From Planococcus sp. ISL-109 (lineage in GTDB: Bacteria; Bacillota; Bacilli; Bacillales_A; Planococcaceae), in the NCBI RefSeq assembly GCF_018613655.1, contig NZ_JAGGPW010000004.1, positions 152,627-216,626 on the forward strand: a DNA stretch of 64,000 nt, read 5' to 3'. The notes below the pieces were generated by a model. The model did not search any database, was not told where the DNA came from, and saw nothing but the letters and a program-made list of their open reading frames with translations. Of this stretch, positions 44,060-53,549 are shown in pieces (positions within the stretch are counted from its first letter, which is position 1; each line of letters opens with the position of its first letter). Made by a program: the position numbers and the translations under genes.

Positions 44060-45391
44060 TTATTCGATCGCTTTATAGCTAATCATATTGACCGGGTCTT
44101 TCGGTGAGGAGAACGGCGGAGCATAGCATAATTCTAGCGCCTGCAAATCGTCGATCGTGAGCCCTCCATAAATTGCAGTAGCAATTACATCGATGCGCTT
44201 ATCTACTCCCTTACCGCCGACACATTGAGCGCCGAGGATTTGCCTAGTCTCAGGGTTGTAATGGACTTTCAAGGTCAATTTGCTGTGGTCAGGGTAGTAA
44301 CCCGCATTCGAATTTCCGGTGTGGGTGACTGTTTTTGCTAACAGGCCTTTTTCGTTGATTTGCGTTTCGGTCAAGCCGGTCATCGCAGCATCCAGATCAA
44401 ACACTTTCAGAATGGATGTGCCGAGCAAGCCTTTTTTCGCAATGGGACTGCCGGTGATGTGGCGCGCCGCAAGGAATGCTTGCCGATGTGCAGGAACTGC
44501 AAGGGGCACACGTTTCGGATCACCTGTAATAAAGTCGCTGTTTTCAGTGGCGTCCCCGATTGCATAAATGGCCGGATCATCTGTTTGCATAAACTCATTA
44601 GTACGGATGCCGCCTGTCTCGCCGATGCTCAAGCACGCTTGTTCAGCGAGCGCAGTATTGGGTTTAAAGCCGATGCTCATGATGACTAAATCACTTGCGA
44701 GGCGTTTGCCATTGGAAAGGTGGGCTTCTTTTTTATCGATCTTTTCTATGACGGCATCGGTATGGACATCGATGTTGTGCCTTTCGAGTTCTGAGTGCAG
44801 CAACTTGGATAAGTCTTCATCCAAAATCGATAGGATGGCACTCGACTTATGGACGATAGTGACCTCAAGGCCTAAATGGCAGAGGTTTTCGGCCATTTCC
44901 AAACCGATGAAACCAGCGCCGGAAACGACGCAATGGGACGGCTTTTCACGGTCGATAAAAGTTTGAATGGCCTGCATATCAGCATAGCTGCGCAACGTGA
45001 AAACATTGCCTTTATCCAATCCGGCTATTTCCGGCATGATGGCACTGCCGCCTGGCGATAAAATCAACGCATCGTAAGAATCGCTGAATTCATCACCTGT
45101 ACTCAGGTTGCGGACCAGCACTTGTTTTTGAATACGATCGATTTCGACGATTTCATGCGCCAGCAAGACATCGATGTTGCGCTTGTTTTTGAATTGATCC
45201 GGGTTTGCCATGATGATCGAGCTTTCCTCTTCAATGACGCCGCCAATGACGTAAGGGGTTCCGCATGCAGCATATGACATCGTTGAATCCCGGTCGTATA
45301 CGGTGATCGCCATATCTTTATCATAATAGCGGAGCTGCGAAGCGGCTGTCGCCCCGCCGCCTACCGCACCAACTATGATCACTTTCTTCAT
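44060..45391 (-). CDS. CoA-disulfide reductase
   Basis: A 443-residue FAD/NAD(P)H enzyme of the single-cysteine class. FAD motif VIIVGAVGGGATAASQLR; active Cys43 in SYAACGTPY, the same position as in S. aureus Cdr; NAD(P)H motif VVSGAGFIGLEMAENL; FAD-binding IYAIGDA; a C-terminal dimerisation domain. It keeps CoA reduced, important in Firmicutes that lack glutathione. A related reading as NADH oxidase/peroxidase is less likely given the SYxxCG context. It is third in an operon behind HAD and DegV genes, with a 13-base gap. GAGGAG precedes the ATG. Confidence 0.87.
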   Translation of the reverse strand: MKKVIIVGAVGGGATAASQLRYYDKDMAITVYDRDSTMSYAACGTPYVIGGVIEEESSIIMANPDQFKNKRNIDVLLAHEIVEIDRIQKQVLVRNLSTGDEFSDSYDALILSPGGSAIMPEIAGLDKGNVFTLRSYADMQAIQTFIDREKPSHCVVSGAGFIGLEMAENLCHLGLEVTIVHKSSAILSILDEDLSKLLHSELERHNIDVHTDAVIEKIDKKEAHLSNGKRLASDLVIMSIGFKPNTALAEQACLSIGETGGIRTNEFMQTDDPAIYAIGDATENSDFITGDPKRVPLAVPAHRQAFLAARHITGSPIAKKGLLGTSILKVFDLDAAMTGLTETQINEKGLLAKTVTHTGNSNAGYYPDHSKLTLKVHYNPETRQILGAQCVGGKGVDKRIDVIATAIYGGLTIDDLQALELCYAPPFSSPKDPVNMISYKAIE

Positions 45392-45404
45392 GCGATTCCA
45401 CTCC

Positions 45405-46256
45405 TCAATTAATTTGGTTAAAGAAGAACAAAGCAAGTGTGCCCGGTCCTGTATGGGAGCCGATGACAGATCCGACCATATGGACTTCGATGTCTTTTGG
45501 TTGGTATACGGATTCGATTTCTTCTTTTAAAGCATTCGCAAATTCCAGATCATCGGCATGGCTGATGGCCATCGTTTGCTGGTCCAAATCCTGTCCGCGC
45601 TCTTTCATCAATTCGATCATCCGTTTGATGACTTTTTTCCGGCCGCGCAATTTCTCGATCGGTACGAGCTTGCCTTCTTCAACATGGAGCAACGGCTTGA
45701 TGTTCAGCAAGCCGCCGACAAATGCGCTACCTTTGGAAATCCGGCCGCCTTTGGCCATATAGTCCAAATCTTCGACAGTAAACAGACTTTCGAGATGGTC
45801 GGCCTTAAAACGGACTTTTTCGATGATGTTCTCTAAGCTTTCTCCAGCATTGCGCAATTTCGCTGCTTCTTTAACGAGCAGGCCATAGCCGAGCGATGCC
45901 GCTTTGGAATCCAAAATTGTCAGTTTCAAATCCGGGTATTCTTCCCGCACTTGATCTGCCACCATCACCGCTGTCGCGTATGTACCCGACAGTTCAGATG
46001 AAAAAGCAATATAAAATCCTTCGTCTCCGTCTTTCGCCAATTGTTCGAATGCCTTCATCATCTCTTCCGGAGACGCTTGAGAGGTTTTCGGATGAACGCC
46101 TGAGCGAATGGCATCATAGACTTTCATGGAATCGATCGTCCGGATATCCTCGTATTCCTCATCGCCGATATGGACGCGCAAAGGGAACAAGACAACCTCT
46201 TCTTGTTCAAAAAAATCTTTCGGTAAATCAGACGCGCTGTCTGCAAATAATCTCAT
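45405..46256 (-). CDS. yitS: DegV family protein (YitS-type)
   Basis: A 283-residue DegV protein: LFADSASDLPKDFF, the SSELSGTYATA loop, VEDLDYMAKGGRISK, NIKPLLHVEEGKL and GSVIGSHTGPGTLALFF. It should bind a long-chain fatty acid for a FakA-type kinase. It clusters with yitU-, yitV- and yitW-like genes as B. subtilis yitS does. The gap to the HAD gene is 14 bases. It is a paralogue of the DegV protein at 12821-13651. Confidence 0.88.
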   Translation of the reverse strand: MRLFADSASDLPKDFFEQEEVVLFPLRVHIGDEEYEDIRTIDSMKVYDAIRSGVHPKTSQASPEEMMKAFEQLAKDGDEGFYIAFSSELSGTYATAVMVADQVREEYPDLKLTILDSKAASLGYGLLVKEAAKLRNAGESLENIIEKVRFKADHLESLFTVEDLDYMAKGGRISKGSAFVGGLLNIKPLLHVEEGKLVPIEKLRGRKKVIKRMIELMKERGQDLDQQTMAISHADDLEFANALKEEIESVYQPKDIEVHMVGSVIGSHTGPGTLALFFFNQIN

Positions 46257-46270
46257 GGATACTCCTCCTT

Positions 46271-47083
46271 TTAGAATTTTAGTTTTAAACGGTCCATCAG
46301 CAGTTCTGCGATGCCGTCTTCGTTATTGCTCAACGTAATTTCGTTCGCAATGTTTTTCAGCGGTGCAATGGCGTTGCCCATCGCGACCCCGACTCCTGCA
46401 TAATCAAGCATTTCCAGGTCATTATCTTCATCGCCGAAAGCGATGATCCGGTCTTTGGAGATGCCGAGTGATTTTGATACGCGGTCAATGCCGACTGCTT
46501 TGTTCATGCCGGAACGGACAACTTCAATTACGTGCCACGGTGCACCCCAGCGTCTATGGTCGATCACTTCCGCGTGCACTGCAGACAAATGTTCATGAAT
46601 GGCTGGGACTTTTTCGAACGGTGCATGGATCAGTATAGAAGTGGGATCAGTTTTTAAGTAATTCCGCAAATCCCCAGTTGTGATGCTCGGATCCCCAAAG
46701 CTGAATATATCCATTAATTTCTTATCGTGATGGTGTACGTATACATCATCCAACACTTCCGCAACAATATTATGGAAATCAAAATCATGCATCGATTCCA
46801 CAACTTCGTGGACAATATCCAAGCCGATCGGCGTATGATGCAGTCCCCAGAGATCATCTTTCGGATGATGGACGAATGCTCCGTTAAAATTGACGATGGG
46901 GGTCGTTAACCCAAGTTCGCGGTAATATATTTCACTGGCACGATAAGGGCGGCCAGTAGCGATCATAATTTGATGCCCTGCTTGTTTTGCTTTATTCAAA
47001 ATGTGTTTGGTTTTTGGTGAAATGGCTTTTTGGTCTGTCAGTAAGGTACCGTCCAGATCCAATACGATCAAATGTTGCTTCAT
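46271..47083 (-). CDS. yitU: Cof-type HAD phosphatase (YitU-like)
   Basis: A 270-residue HAD hydrolase: motif I LDLDGTLLT with the nucleophile Asp, motif II in MIATGRPYRA, a type IIB cap, and motif IV GDEDNDLEMLDYAG. B. subtilis YitU dephosphorylates the flavin precursor ARPP; the same context (yitS, yitV, yitW) makes that plausible here but the motif alone does not prove the substrate. It is the first gene of the HAD-DegV-CoA-disulfide reductase operon and is divergent from yitV. Confidence 0.85.
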   Translation of the reverse strand: MKQHLIVLDLDGTLLTDQKAISPKTKHILNKAKQAGHQIMIATGRPYRASEIYYRELGLTTPIVNFNGAFVHHPKDDLWGLHHTPIGLDIVHEVVESMHDFDFHNIVAEVLDDVYVHHHDKKLMDIFSFGDPSITTGDLRNYLKTDPTSILIHAPFEKVPAIHEHLSAVHAEVIDHRRWGAPWHVIEVVRSGMNKAVGIDRVSKSLGISKDRIIAFGDEDNDLEMLDYAGVGVAMGNAIAPLKNIANEITLSNNEDGIAELLMDRLKLKF

Positions 47084-47216
47084 TATAATCCGGCTCCTTT
47101 CTATCTCTCTTCAGTTTAGCGATAACCTTGCCTATTCGTCAAAAAACCTGATCAATAGCTGACGATTTGCGCGGCTTGAAAAAAATTGGTAGCATTTAGG
47201 TAAAGGAGTGAGGCGC

Positions 47217-47984
47217 ATGAATGTCGCGAAAGAATTGTGGGGCCATATCCCTGTTTTACATATTACACCAGAAGGCCATAAGGGCGGTGCATTGCCGACA
47301 GTTATTTTTCTCCACGGTCACACAAGCGCCAAAGAACATAATTTGCACTATGCTTGGCAACTGGCCCAAAAAGGAGTCCGCGTCATTTTACCGGATGCCC
47401 TGCTTCACGGAGAGCGTGATGAGTCGCAAGATGAAGTTCAAATCAGCTTGCGCTTTTGGGAAATCGTGCTGACATCCATCGAAGAGCTCAGCTTTTTGCA
47501 TACAGAGCTGAGTAAACGCGGTTTGGCAAATGATGAACCTGCAGTTGGCGGGACGTCGATGGGCGGCATCACGACGCTCGGCGCATTGACGACCTATCCA
47601 TGGATCAAAGCAGCAGCAGTGATGATGGGTTCCGGCAATTACGTGGAACTGGCAAAAGCACAAATGCGGCAATACGAGTCACGCGGCTTTGAATTGCCGC
47701 TCACCGATGAAGAAAGGGCAGGGATGCTCCAAGCTTTGTCGCGCTTTGATATTAGTATGAACCGGCAAGCTTTGAGTGGGCGTCCAGTCTTTTTCTGGCA
47801 TGGCGTAAAAGATCCGACGGTTCCATTCGAGCCGACAAAACGGCTGTATCATGCGCTTCAGCAAGATTATGCAGACTATCCGGAACGTTTGACGTTTATG
47901 AAAGAGACCGAGGCTGCCCATGCAGTCAGCCGGAACGGCATGCTCGCTGCTACCGAATGGCTTGTTAGGCAAGTGAAGAGCTAA
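47217..47984 (+). CDS. yitV: Alpha/beta hydrolase (YitV-like esterase)
   Basis: A 255-residue serine hydrolase: oxyanion segment VIFLHGHTSAKEHN, nucleophile elbow GGTSMGGI, a late Asp in GVKDPTVPFEPTK, and His in EAAHAV. The substrate is unknown. AAAGGAGTG precedes the ATG. It stands next to yitW as in B. subtilis. Confidence 0.87.
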   Translation: MNVAKELWGHIPVLHITPEGHKGGALPTVIFLHGHTSAKEHNLHYAWQLAQKGVRVILPDALLHGERDESQDEVQISLRFWEIVLTSIEELSFLHTELSKRGLANDEPAVGGTSMGGITTLGALTTYPWIKAAAVMMGSGNYVELAKAQMRQYESRGFELPLTDEERAGMLQALSRFDISMNRQALSGRPVFFWHGVKDPTVPFEPTKRLYHALQQDYADYPERLTFMKETEAAHAVSRNGMLAATEWLVRQVKS

Positions 47985-48052
47985 GCAAGTGGATGTCAAT
48001 TCGTTTCGATGTTTGGTAAGATAACTAGTAACAGGAAAAGGAGGGATGCTCA

Positions 48053-48361
48053 ATGGATCAAGAAACAAAAGACTATCTATTAGGCGCTTTGGAAAACGTC
48101 ATCGACCCTGAACTTGGAGTGGATATTGTGAACTTGGGTCTTGTTTATGATGTCGAACTGTCCGAGGACGGCTTCTGCGTGGTGACAATGACTTTAACTT
48201 CAATGGGGTGCCCAATGGGACCGCAAATCGTCCAAATGGTTAAAACGGCCTTGTACGAACTTCCGGAAGTTGAAGAAGTCGACGTAAAAATCGTCTGGAC
48301 ACCTGTCTGGAGCAAAGATCATATGTCACGCTACGCCAAAATGGCGCTTGGCGTCCGATAA
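48053..48361 (+). CDS. yitW: MIP18-family iron-sulfur assembly factor (YitW)
   Basis: A 102-residue DUF59/MIP18 protein: NVIDPELGVDIVNLGLVYDV, MTLTSMGCPMGPQI with the conserved Cys, and VWTPVWSKDHMSRYAK. Relatives (SufT, PaaD) help insert iron-sulfur clusters; no other SUF gene is near. AAAGGAGGG precedes the ATG. The gene ends in its own terminator. Confidence 0.92.
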   Translation: MDQETKDYLLGALENVIDPELGVDIVNLGLVYDVELSEDGFCVVTMTLTSMGCPMGPQIVQMVKTALYELPEVEEVDVKIVWTPVWSKDHMSRYAKMALGVR

Positions 48362-48369
48362 AAGTGTTT

Positions 48370-48404
48370 AAAACCTGTCCGGCTTCTGCTGGGCAGGTTT
48401 TTTT
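48370..48404 (+). terminator. Terminator after yitW
   Basis: AAACCTGTCC pairs with GGGCAGGTTT around a short loop, then a T run. Confidence 0.85.
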
Positions 48405-48419
48405 CAATGAGCATTTCGG

Positions 48420-48448
48420 TTGCAAAAAACAGATGGATTTTTTATAAT
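48420..48448 (+). promoter_or_regulatory. Sigma-A promoter of clpB-like gene
   Basis: TTGCAA, 17 bases, perfect TATAAT, followed directly by the CtsR operator. Confidence 0.7.
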
Positions 48449-48454
48449 TGAATT

Positions 48455-48471
48455 AGTCAAAGAAGGTCAAA
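48455..48471 (+). promoter_or_regulatory. CtsR operator
   Basis: AGTCAAA-GAA-GGTCAAA matches the CtsR heptad repeat (A/G)GTCAAA-NAN-(A/G)GTCAAA at every fixed position. It covers the expected transcription start, so CtsR would block the gene until heat or protein-folding stress. Confidence 0.9.
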
Positions 48472-48493
48472 TAATTTAAGGAGCGTGATTCGA

Positions 48494-50629
48494 TTGGTCC
48501 AATCCCAAAATCCGAACGAAGAACAAAAGTCGCCTCTCGAACAATTCGGGCGCAATTTGGTGGAACAGGCGCAATCCGGCAAAATGGACCCTGTAATCGG
48601 GCGCGATCAGGAAATCCGCAATGTCATACGTATTCTTTCAAGAAAAACGAAAAACAATCCGGTGTTGATCGGGGAGCCTGGAGTCGGGAAAACAGCCATC
48701 GTTGAAGGGCTTGCACAGCGTATCGTCCGCAATGACGTACCGGAAGGGTTGAAAAACCGCGTCATCTACGAATTGGATATGAGCGCACTTATTGCAGGAG
48801 CTAAATATCGCGGGGAATTTGAAGAGCGGCTGAAAAGTGTCTTGAAGCAAGTCAAAGACAGCGAAGGTCAGATTATCCTATTCATCGATGAGATCCATAC
48901 GATTGTCGGCGCCGGAAAAACAGAAGGTGCGATGGATGCAGGGAATATGCTTAAACCGATGCTTGCGCGCGGGGAGTTGTACTGCATTGGCGCGACCACT
49001 TTAGATGAATACCGCATGCATATCGAAAAAGATGCGGCACTCGAACGGCGTTTCCAGCAAGTAATGGTTCGTGAACCTTCTGTCGAAGATGCGGTGTCGA
49101 TTCTCCGCGGATTGAAAGAACGCTACGAGCTCCACCACGGGGTGCGCATCCATGACAGGGCAATCGTTGCAGCAGCAACGATGTCAGATCGCTATATCAC
49201 AGAACGATTTTTGCCTGATAAAGCGATCGACTTGATCGATGAAGCGTGTGCGATGATCCGCACAGAAATCGATTCGATGCCGCAAGAACTCGATGAAGTG
49301 ACGCGGCGTCTCATGCAATTGGAAATCGAAGAGCAGGCGCTCAGAAAAGAAAAAGACGAAGCGAGCAAAACTCGCTTGGCGACACTGCGTGAAGAAATCC
49401 AGGAGCTGAAATCGTCTTCTGAAGGAATGCAGCAGCAGTGGAATGAAGAAAAGCAGTCACTGCAAAAGATCCAGCAAAAGCGTGAACAGTTGGATCAATA
49501 CCGCCGCCAACTGGAAGATGCAGAAAACAAATATGATTTGAACACGGCAGCGATGCTGCAACACGGCAAAATTCCAGAGCTGGAAAAAGAACTGTCGGTG
49601 CTTGAACAGGAACTTGCCGGAGACGGCGGGGAGCGCTTATTGCGCGAGGAAGTGACAGAAGAAGAAATCGCTAGCATCGTCGCCCGTTGGACCGGTATTC
49701 CAGTGACCAAACTGGTCGAAGGCGAACGCGAAAAACTATTGCGTCTCGGCGATACACTGAAAGAGCGCGTAATTGGACAGGACCGCGCCGTCGAGCTTGT
49801 GACAGAAGCCGTATGGCGCGCACGTGCTGGCATTAAAGATGAACAAAAGCCGATCGGATCGTTTATCTTCCTCGGGCCGACTGGTGTCGGGAAAACGGAA
49901 CTGGCAAAATCCTTGGCAGCGAACCTTTTCGACTCGGAGGATCATTTTATCCGCATCGACATGTCCGAATACATGGAGAAGCATAGCGTGTCGCGTCTCG
50001 TAGGTGCCCCTCCAGGCTATATCGGTTATGAGGAAGGCGGTCAGTTGACGGAAGCGGTAAGGCGAAATCCATATTCGGTCGTCCTGCTGGATGAAATCGA
50101 GAAGGCACATCCGGATGTTGCCAACATTCTCCTGCAGATTCTTGACGATGGCCGGATTACGGATAGCCAGGGCCGCCTCGTGAACTTCTCCAATACAGTC
50201 GTCATTATGACGTCGAATATCGGTTCACAGCATATCAGCGGCAATATTGATGATCATGACATGGAAGATATCGTCATGATGGAATTACGTAAACATTTCC
50301 GTCCGGAGCTTTTGAACCGGATTGACGATATCGTCATTTTCCACGCTTTGTCCAATGAACATTTTTACGGCATCGCCAAAAAGATGATTGGTGAACTCGC
50401 GAACCGGATGAAGAAGCAGCAAATTGCTTTGGAAGTCACGGATTCGGTCATCGACTATATCGTTGAAGCCGGAACCGATCCGGTCTTTGGTGCGCGGCCA
50501 TTGAAACGTTTTATCCAGCGTGAAATTGAAACACGCATCGCAAAAGAATTGATCAAAGGGGACATCCCACCGGGTTCAAGTTTGACATTAACGATGGATG
50601 ACCAGAAACAATTGCTCATCCAGACATAG
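48494..50629 (+). CDS. clpB: ClpB-type AAA+ disaggregase lacking the N-domain
   Basis: A 711-residue Hsp100 protein. It opens almost directly at the first AAA domain ([22 protein letters not shown], Walker A GEPGVGKT), then has a full ClpB-style coiled-coil middle domain (about 125 residues, with [19 protein letters not shown]), and a second AAA domain ([21 protein letters not shown]). The usual about 150-residue N-domain is missing; full ClpB has about 860 residues. There is no ClpP-binding tripeptide typical of ClpC/ClpE seen in the second domain, so disaggregation with DnaK is the likely role. AAGGAG lies 10 bases before the UUG taken as start; the GUG three codons earlier is too close. 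Confidence 0.88.
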   Translation: MVQSQNPNEEQKSPLEQFGRNLVEQAQSGKMDPVIGRDQEIRNVIRILSRKTKNNPVLIGEPGVGKTAIVEGLAQRIVRNDVPEGLKNRVIYELDMSALIAGAKYRGEFEERLKSVLKQVKDSEGQIILFIDEIHTIVGAGKTEGAMDAGNMLKPMLARGELYCIGATTLDEYRMHIEKDAALERRFQQVMVREPSVEDAVSILRGLKERYELHHGVRIHDRAIVAAATMSDRYITERFLPDKAIDLIDEACAMIRTEIDSMPQELDEVTRRLMQLEIEEQALRKEKDEASKTRLATLREEIQELKSSSEGMQQQWNEEKQSLQKIQQKREQLDQYRRQLEDAENKYDLNTAAMLQHGKIPELEKELSVLEQELAGDGGERLLREEVTEEEIASIVARWTGIPVTKLVEGEREKLLRLGDTLKERVIGQDRAVELVTEAVWRARAGIKDEQKPIGSFIFLGPTGVGKTELAKSLAANLFDSEDHFIRIDMSEYMEKHSVSRLVGAPPGYIGYEEGGQLTEAVRRNPYSVVLLDEIEKAHPDVANILLQILDDGRITDSQGRLVNFSNTVVIMTSNIGSQHISGNIDDHDMEDIVMMELRKHFRPELLNRIDDIVIFHALSNEHFYGIAKKMIGELANRMKKQQIALEVTDSVIDYIVEAGTDPVFGARPLKRFIQREIETRIAKELIKGDIPPGSSLTLTMDDQKQLLIQT

Positions 50630-50630
50630 G

Positions 50631-50668
50631 AAAAAGCCGCATTTTTAAAAATGCGGCTTTTTTTTGTA
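50631..50668 (+). terminator. Terminator after clpB-like gene
   Basis: AAAAAGCCGCATTTTT pairs with AAAAATGCGGCTTTTT, followed by a T run. Confidence 0.9.
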
Positions 50669-50697
50669 GTTCAACAGCGGACGTCCGGAATTATTGC

Positions 50698-50738
50698 GAA
50701 AAAAAGCGGAATCCTTTTATGGATTCCGCTTTTTTTAT
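50698..50738. terminator. Bidirectional terminator after yjzD
   Basis: AAAAAAAGCGGAATCC pairs with GGATTCCGCTTTTTTT; it ends the leftward yjzD-like gene and backs up the preceding terminator. Confidence 0.88.
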
Positions 50739-50920
50739 TAAAATTCCTTTGCTGCTTCTTTCGGGATGATCATATCAAGGACAAAGATCAGTACAGCGAC
50801 TGCAACAGCAAAGTAAATGCCGATCATAAAGTCAAACGGTACGTTTTGAACGGCACTTACCACGTAATTCAATGTGGAAATAATAAGGACAGACCAGATA
50901 AGTGTTCCAATGTAATGCAT
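50738..50920 (-). CDS. yjzD: YjzD-like small membrane protein (DUF2929)
   Basis: A 60-residue protein with two membrane helices (GTLIWSVLIISTLNYVVSAV and GIYFAVAVAVLIFVLDMII) and a polar end. It matches the DUF2929/YjzD family, of unknown function. It is divergent from fabH exactly as in B. subtilis. GAGGTG precedes the ATG. Confidence 0.85.
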   Translation of the reverse strand: MHYIGTLIWSVLIISTLNYVVSAVQNVPFDFMIGIYFAVAVAVLIFVLDMIIPKEAAKEF

Positions 50921-51031
50921 CTGTTTTCACCTCTATATAAGAATATCTAGGTTTATCATAGCATATGCACGCTGCGACAGAAAGAAAGTTTCTCTTGAAT
51001 CCTAATTTTTTGTCGGAAATATGTCGGTAAC

Positions 51032-51060
51032 TTGAAATCCGTGAGAGAATATCGTATTAT
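51032..51060 (+). promoter_or_regulatory. Sigma-A promoter of fabHF
   Basis: TTGAAA, 17 bases, TATTAT, with the FapR box starting at the last base of the -10. Confidence 0.75.
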
Positions 51061-51076
51061 TAACACCAGGTACTAA
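51060..51076 (+). promoter_or_regulatory. FapR operator of fabHF
   Basis: TTAACACCAGGTACTAA agrees with 14 of 17 bases of the palindromic FapR site TTAGTACCTGGTACTAA. FapR represses lipid synthesis genes until malonyl-CoA rises, and fabH-fabF are classical targets. Confidence 0.8.
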
Positions 51077-51107
51077 CAATTGATGTTAATCGAAATGAGG
51101 GACATAT

Positions 51108-52040
51108 ATGAATGCTGGAATCATTGGTACTGGCAGATGTTTGCCAGAAGAAAAATTGACGAATTTCGACCTCGAGCAGCGAATGGATACTTCAGATGAA
51201 TGGATTCGCACCATGACAGGAATTGAAGAACGCCGGATGGCACATAGTGGCCAAGACACTTCCGACATGGCAAGAGTGGCTGCACAGCAGGCTATAAAGA
51301 ATGCTGGCATCGATCCAACGGAAATTGGGTTGATTTTAGTGGCGACAGTTACCCCTGACCGCCCATTTCCATCAGTAGCTTGTGATATCCAGCAGCAAAT
51401 AGGTGCTGTCAATGCGGCGGCGATGGATATTTCCGCAGCCTGTGCAGGGTTTATGTATGGCGTCATCACAGCAAAACAATTCATCGAATCGGATACGTAC
51501 CGTTATGTCTTAGTAGTAGGCGTTGAGAAGTTATCGAAAATCACCAACTGGGAAGACCGTAATACGGCTGTCTTGTTCGGTGACGGGGCAGGTGCAGCTG
51601 TTATCGGGAAAGTTTCCGAAGGGCGCGGAATTTTGGCGTTTGAACTGGGCGCTGATGGCTCTGGCGGGGAACATTTGTATCAAGACAAGCATCTTATCAT
51701 GAACGGGCGTGAGGTCTTTAAGTTTGCGGTTCGCCAAATGGGCGAATCAGCGCTAAATGTCATTGAAAAAGCAGGACTCAAAAAAGAGGATGTCGATTTC
51801 CTGATTCCTCACCAAGCGAATATTCGGATCATGGAAGCTGCACGGACCCGTTTGGATTTGCCGGTGGAGAAAATGTCGAAAACCATCCAAAAATACGGCA
51901 ATACCTCTGCTGCTTCCATCCCAATCTCCCTTGTCGAGGATTTGGAAGAAGGCCGCATCAAAGACGATGATATTGTCGTCATGGTCGGATTCGGCGGCGG
52001 CCTGACTTGGGGCGCCATTGCTATGAAATGGGGGAAATAA
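51108..52040 (+). CDS. fabH: Beta-ketoacyl-ACP synthase III FabH
   Basis: A 310-residue condensing enzyme that joins acetyl- or branched acyl-CoA primers to malonyl-ACP and starts each fatty acid. Cys112 is in [11 protein letters not shown], the His in [10 protein letters not shown] and the Asn in KYGNTSAAS. The length is typical. It forms an operon with fabF 27 bases further. A GAGGG site precedes the ATG. Confidence 0.97.
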   Translation: MNAGIIGTGRCLPEEKLTNFDLEQRMDTSDEWIRTMTGIEERRMAHSGQDTSDMARVAAQQAIKNAGIDPTEIGLILVATVTPDRPFPSVACDIQQQIGAVNAAAMDISAACAGFMYGVITAKQFIESDTYRYVLVVGVEKLSKITNWEDRNTAVLFGDGAGAAVIGKVSEGRGILAFELGADGSGGEHLYQDKHLIMNGREVFKFAVRQMGESALNVIEKAGLKKEDVDFLIPHQANIRIMEAARTRLDLPVEKMSKTIQKYGNTSAASIPISLVEDLEEGRIKDDDIVVMVGFGGGLTWGAIAMKWGK

Positions 52041-52067
52041 TCGGATATGCGAAAGGAAGAAAAAGAA

Positions 52068-53303
52068 ATGCAAAATCGTCGTGTAGTCATTACTGGTATC
52101 GGTGCTGTGACACCGCTAGGGAATAGCATAGAAACAACGTGGGAAGCGGTCAAAGAAGGAAAGTCTGGCGTTGGTCCATTGACCCGCCTGGACGCAGACC
52201 AATATCCGGCAAAAGTGGCCGCAGAAATAAAAGACTTTTCGATTGAAGATTATATTGAGCGCAAAGAAGCGCGCAAGATGGACCGTTTTACGCATTATGC
52301 ACTTGCTTCATCCATTATGGCGATGAAAGATGCAGAACTTGAATTGGACGATCAAACTGCTCTTCGGACTGGCGTTTGGATCGGTTCAGGAATCGGCGGA
52401 ATGGAAACAATCGAAAACCAAATGGATGTTTTAAATTCCCGTGGGGTCCGCCGCATCAGTCCTTTCTTTGTCCCGATGATCATTCCGGATATGGCATCAG
52501 GCCAGGTGTCGATTCATTTTGGAGCAAAAGCGATCAACTCTTGTTCGGTAACTGCATGTGCTTCTGGCACCAACTCAATCGGCGATGCATTTAAAGTCAT
52601 CCAACGAGGAGATGCCGATGTCATGATTTCTGGAGGAGCGGAGGCACCGATTACGCGCCTATCAGTTGCCGGCTTTACAGCCAATACTGCCTTGACAACC
52701 AATGCAGATACAGCGACGGCATCGCGTCCGTTCGATAAAAACCGCGATGGTTTTGTTATTGGCGAAGGTGCAGGCATTGTCATTCTGGAAGAATACGAAC
52801 ACGCAAAAGCACGCGGTGCGAAAATCTATGCAGAGCTTGTCGGATACGGATCCACAGGAGATGCCCACCATATAACGGCACCTGCTCCAGGCGGAGAAGG
52901 CGCAGCGCGTGCGATGAAACAGGCGATCGATGATGCAGGTATCCAAAACGAGGATATCGGCTATATCAATGCCCACGGCACCAGCACACCATATAATGAT
53001 TTGTATGAAACGATGGCTGTAAAAACAGTCTTTGGGGATCATGCTTATAAACTAGGAATGAGCTCCACAAAATCAATGACAGGACATTTACTTGGTGCTG
53101 CTGGCGGAATTGAAGCGATATTCACTGCTTTGGCTTTAAAAGAAGGCATTATGCCACCGACTATGAACTATGAAACACCGGATGAGGAATGCGATTTGGA
53201 CTATGTAGCGAATGAAGCACGGCCTGCAGACCTCTCTTATGCTATGAGCAACTCGCTCGGATTTGGTGGACATAACGCGTCACTCGTGCTGAAAAAAATC
53301 TAA
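52068..53303 (+). CDS. fabF: Beta-ketoacyl-ACP synthase II FabF
   Basis: A 411-residue elongating condensing enzyme. The catalytic set is Cys164 in [10 protein letters not shown], His in [11 protein letters not shown] and His in [16 protein letters not shown]-like [10 protein letters not shown] closes the fold. The ATG with AAAGGAAG about 8 bases upstream and start [10 protein letters not shown] is preferred to an ATG seven codons earlier. It is the second gene of the FapR-controlled operon. Confidence 0.97.
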   Translation: MQNRRVVITGIGAVTPLGNSIETTWEAVKEGKSGVGPLTRLDADQYPAKVAAEIKDFSIEDYIERKEARKMDRFTHYALASSIMAMKDAELELDDQTALRTGVWIGSGIGGMETIENQMDVLNSRGVRRISPFFVPMIIPDMASGQVSIHFGAKAINSCSVTACASGTNSIGDAFKVIQRGDADVMISGGAEAPITRLSVAGFTANTALTTNADTATASRPFDKNRDGFVIGEGAGIVILEEYEHAKARGAKIYAELVGYGSTGDAHHITAPAPGGEGAARAMKQAIDDAGIQNEDIGYINAHGTSTPYNDLYETMAVKTVFGDHAYKLGMSSTKSMTGHLLGAAGGIEAIFTALALKEGIMPPTMNYETPDEECDLDYVANEARPADLSYAMSNSLGFGGHNASLVLKKI

Positions 53304-53310
53304 TTTATCG

Positions 53311-53340
53311 AAAAAGCTCCCGTCGCTGGGAGCTTTTTTT
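53311..53340 (+). terminator. Terminator after fabF
   Basis: AAAAAGCTCCC, short loop, GGGAGCTTTTTTT. Confidence 0.9.
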
Positions 53341-53549
53341 AATAGTCATTTAATATTTTAGTGAAAAATATGCAAAGCTTGTATAGTTGGTCGAAGTTTA
53401 CAGCCACATGATTTTAGAGGGATTTAATAGTGAAAAAAATGGTAATCTTTGCTTGAAATACAAAAATTATATTGCGCCTGTAATCCTTTTGTAATATGCT
53501 TAAAATAAGAGGAAATTAACAGAAAAAAAAGAATTTTGAGGTGTTTTTC

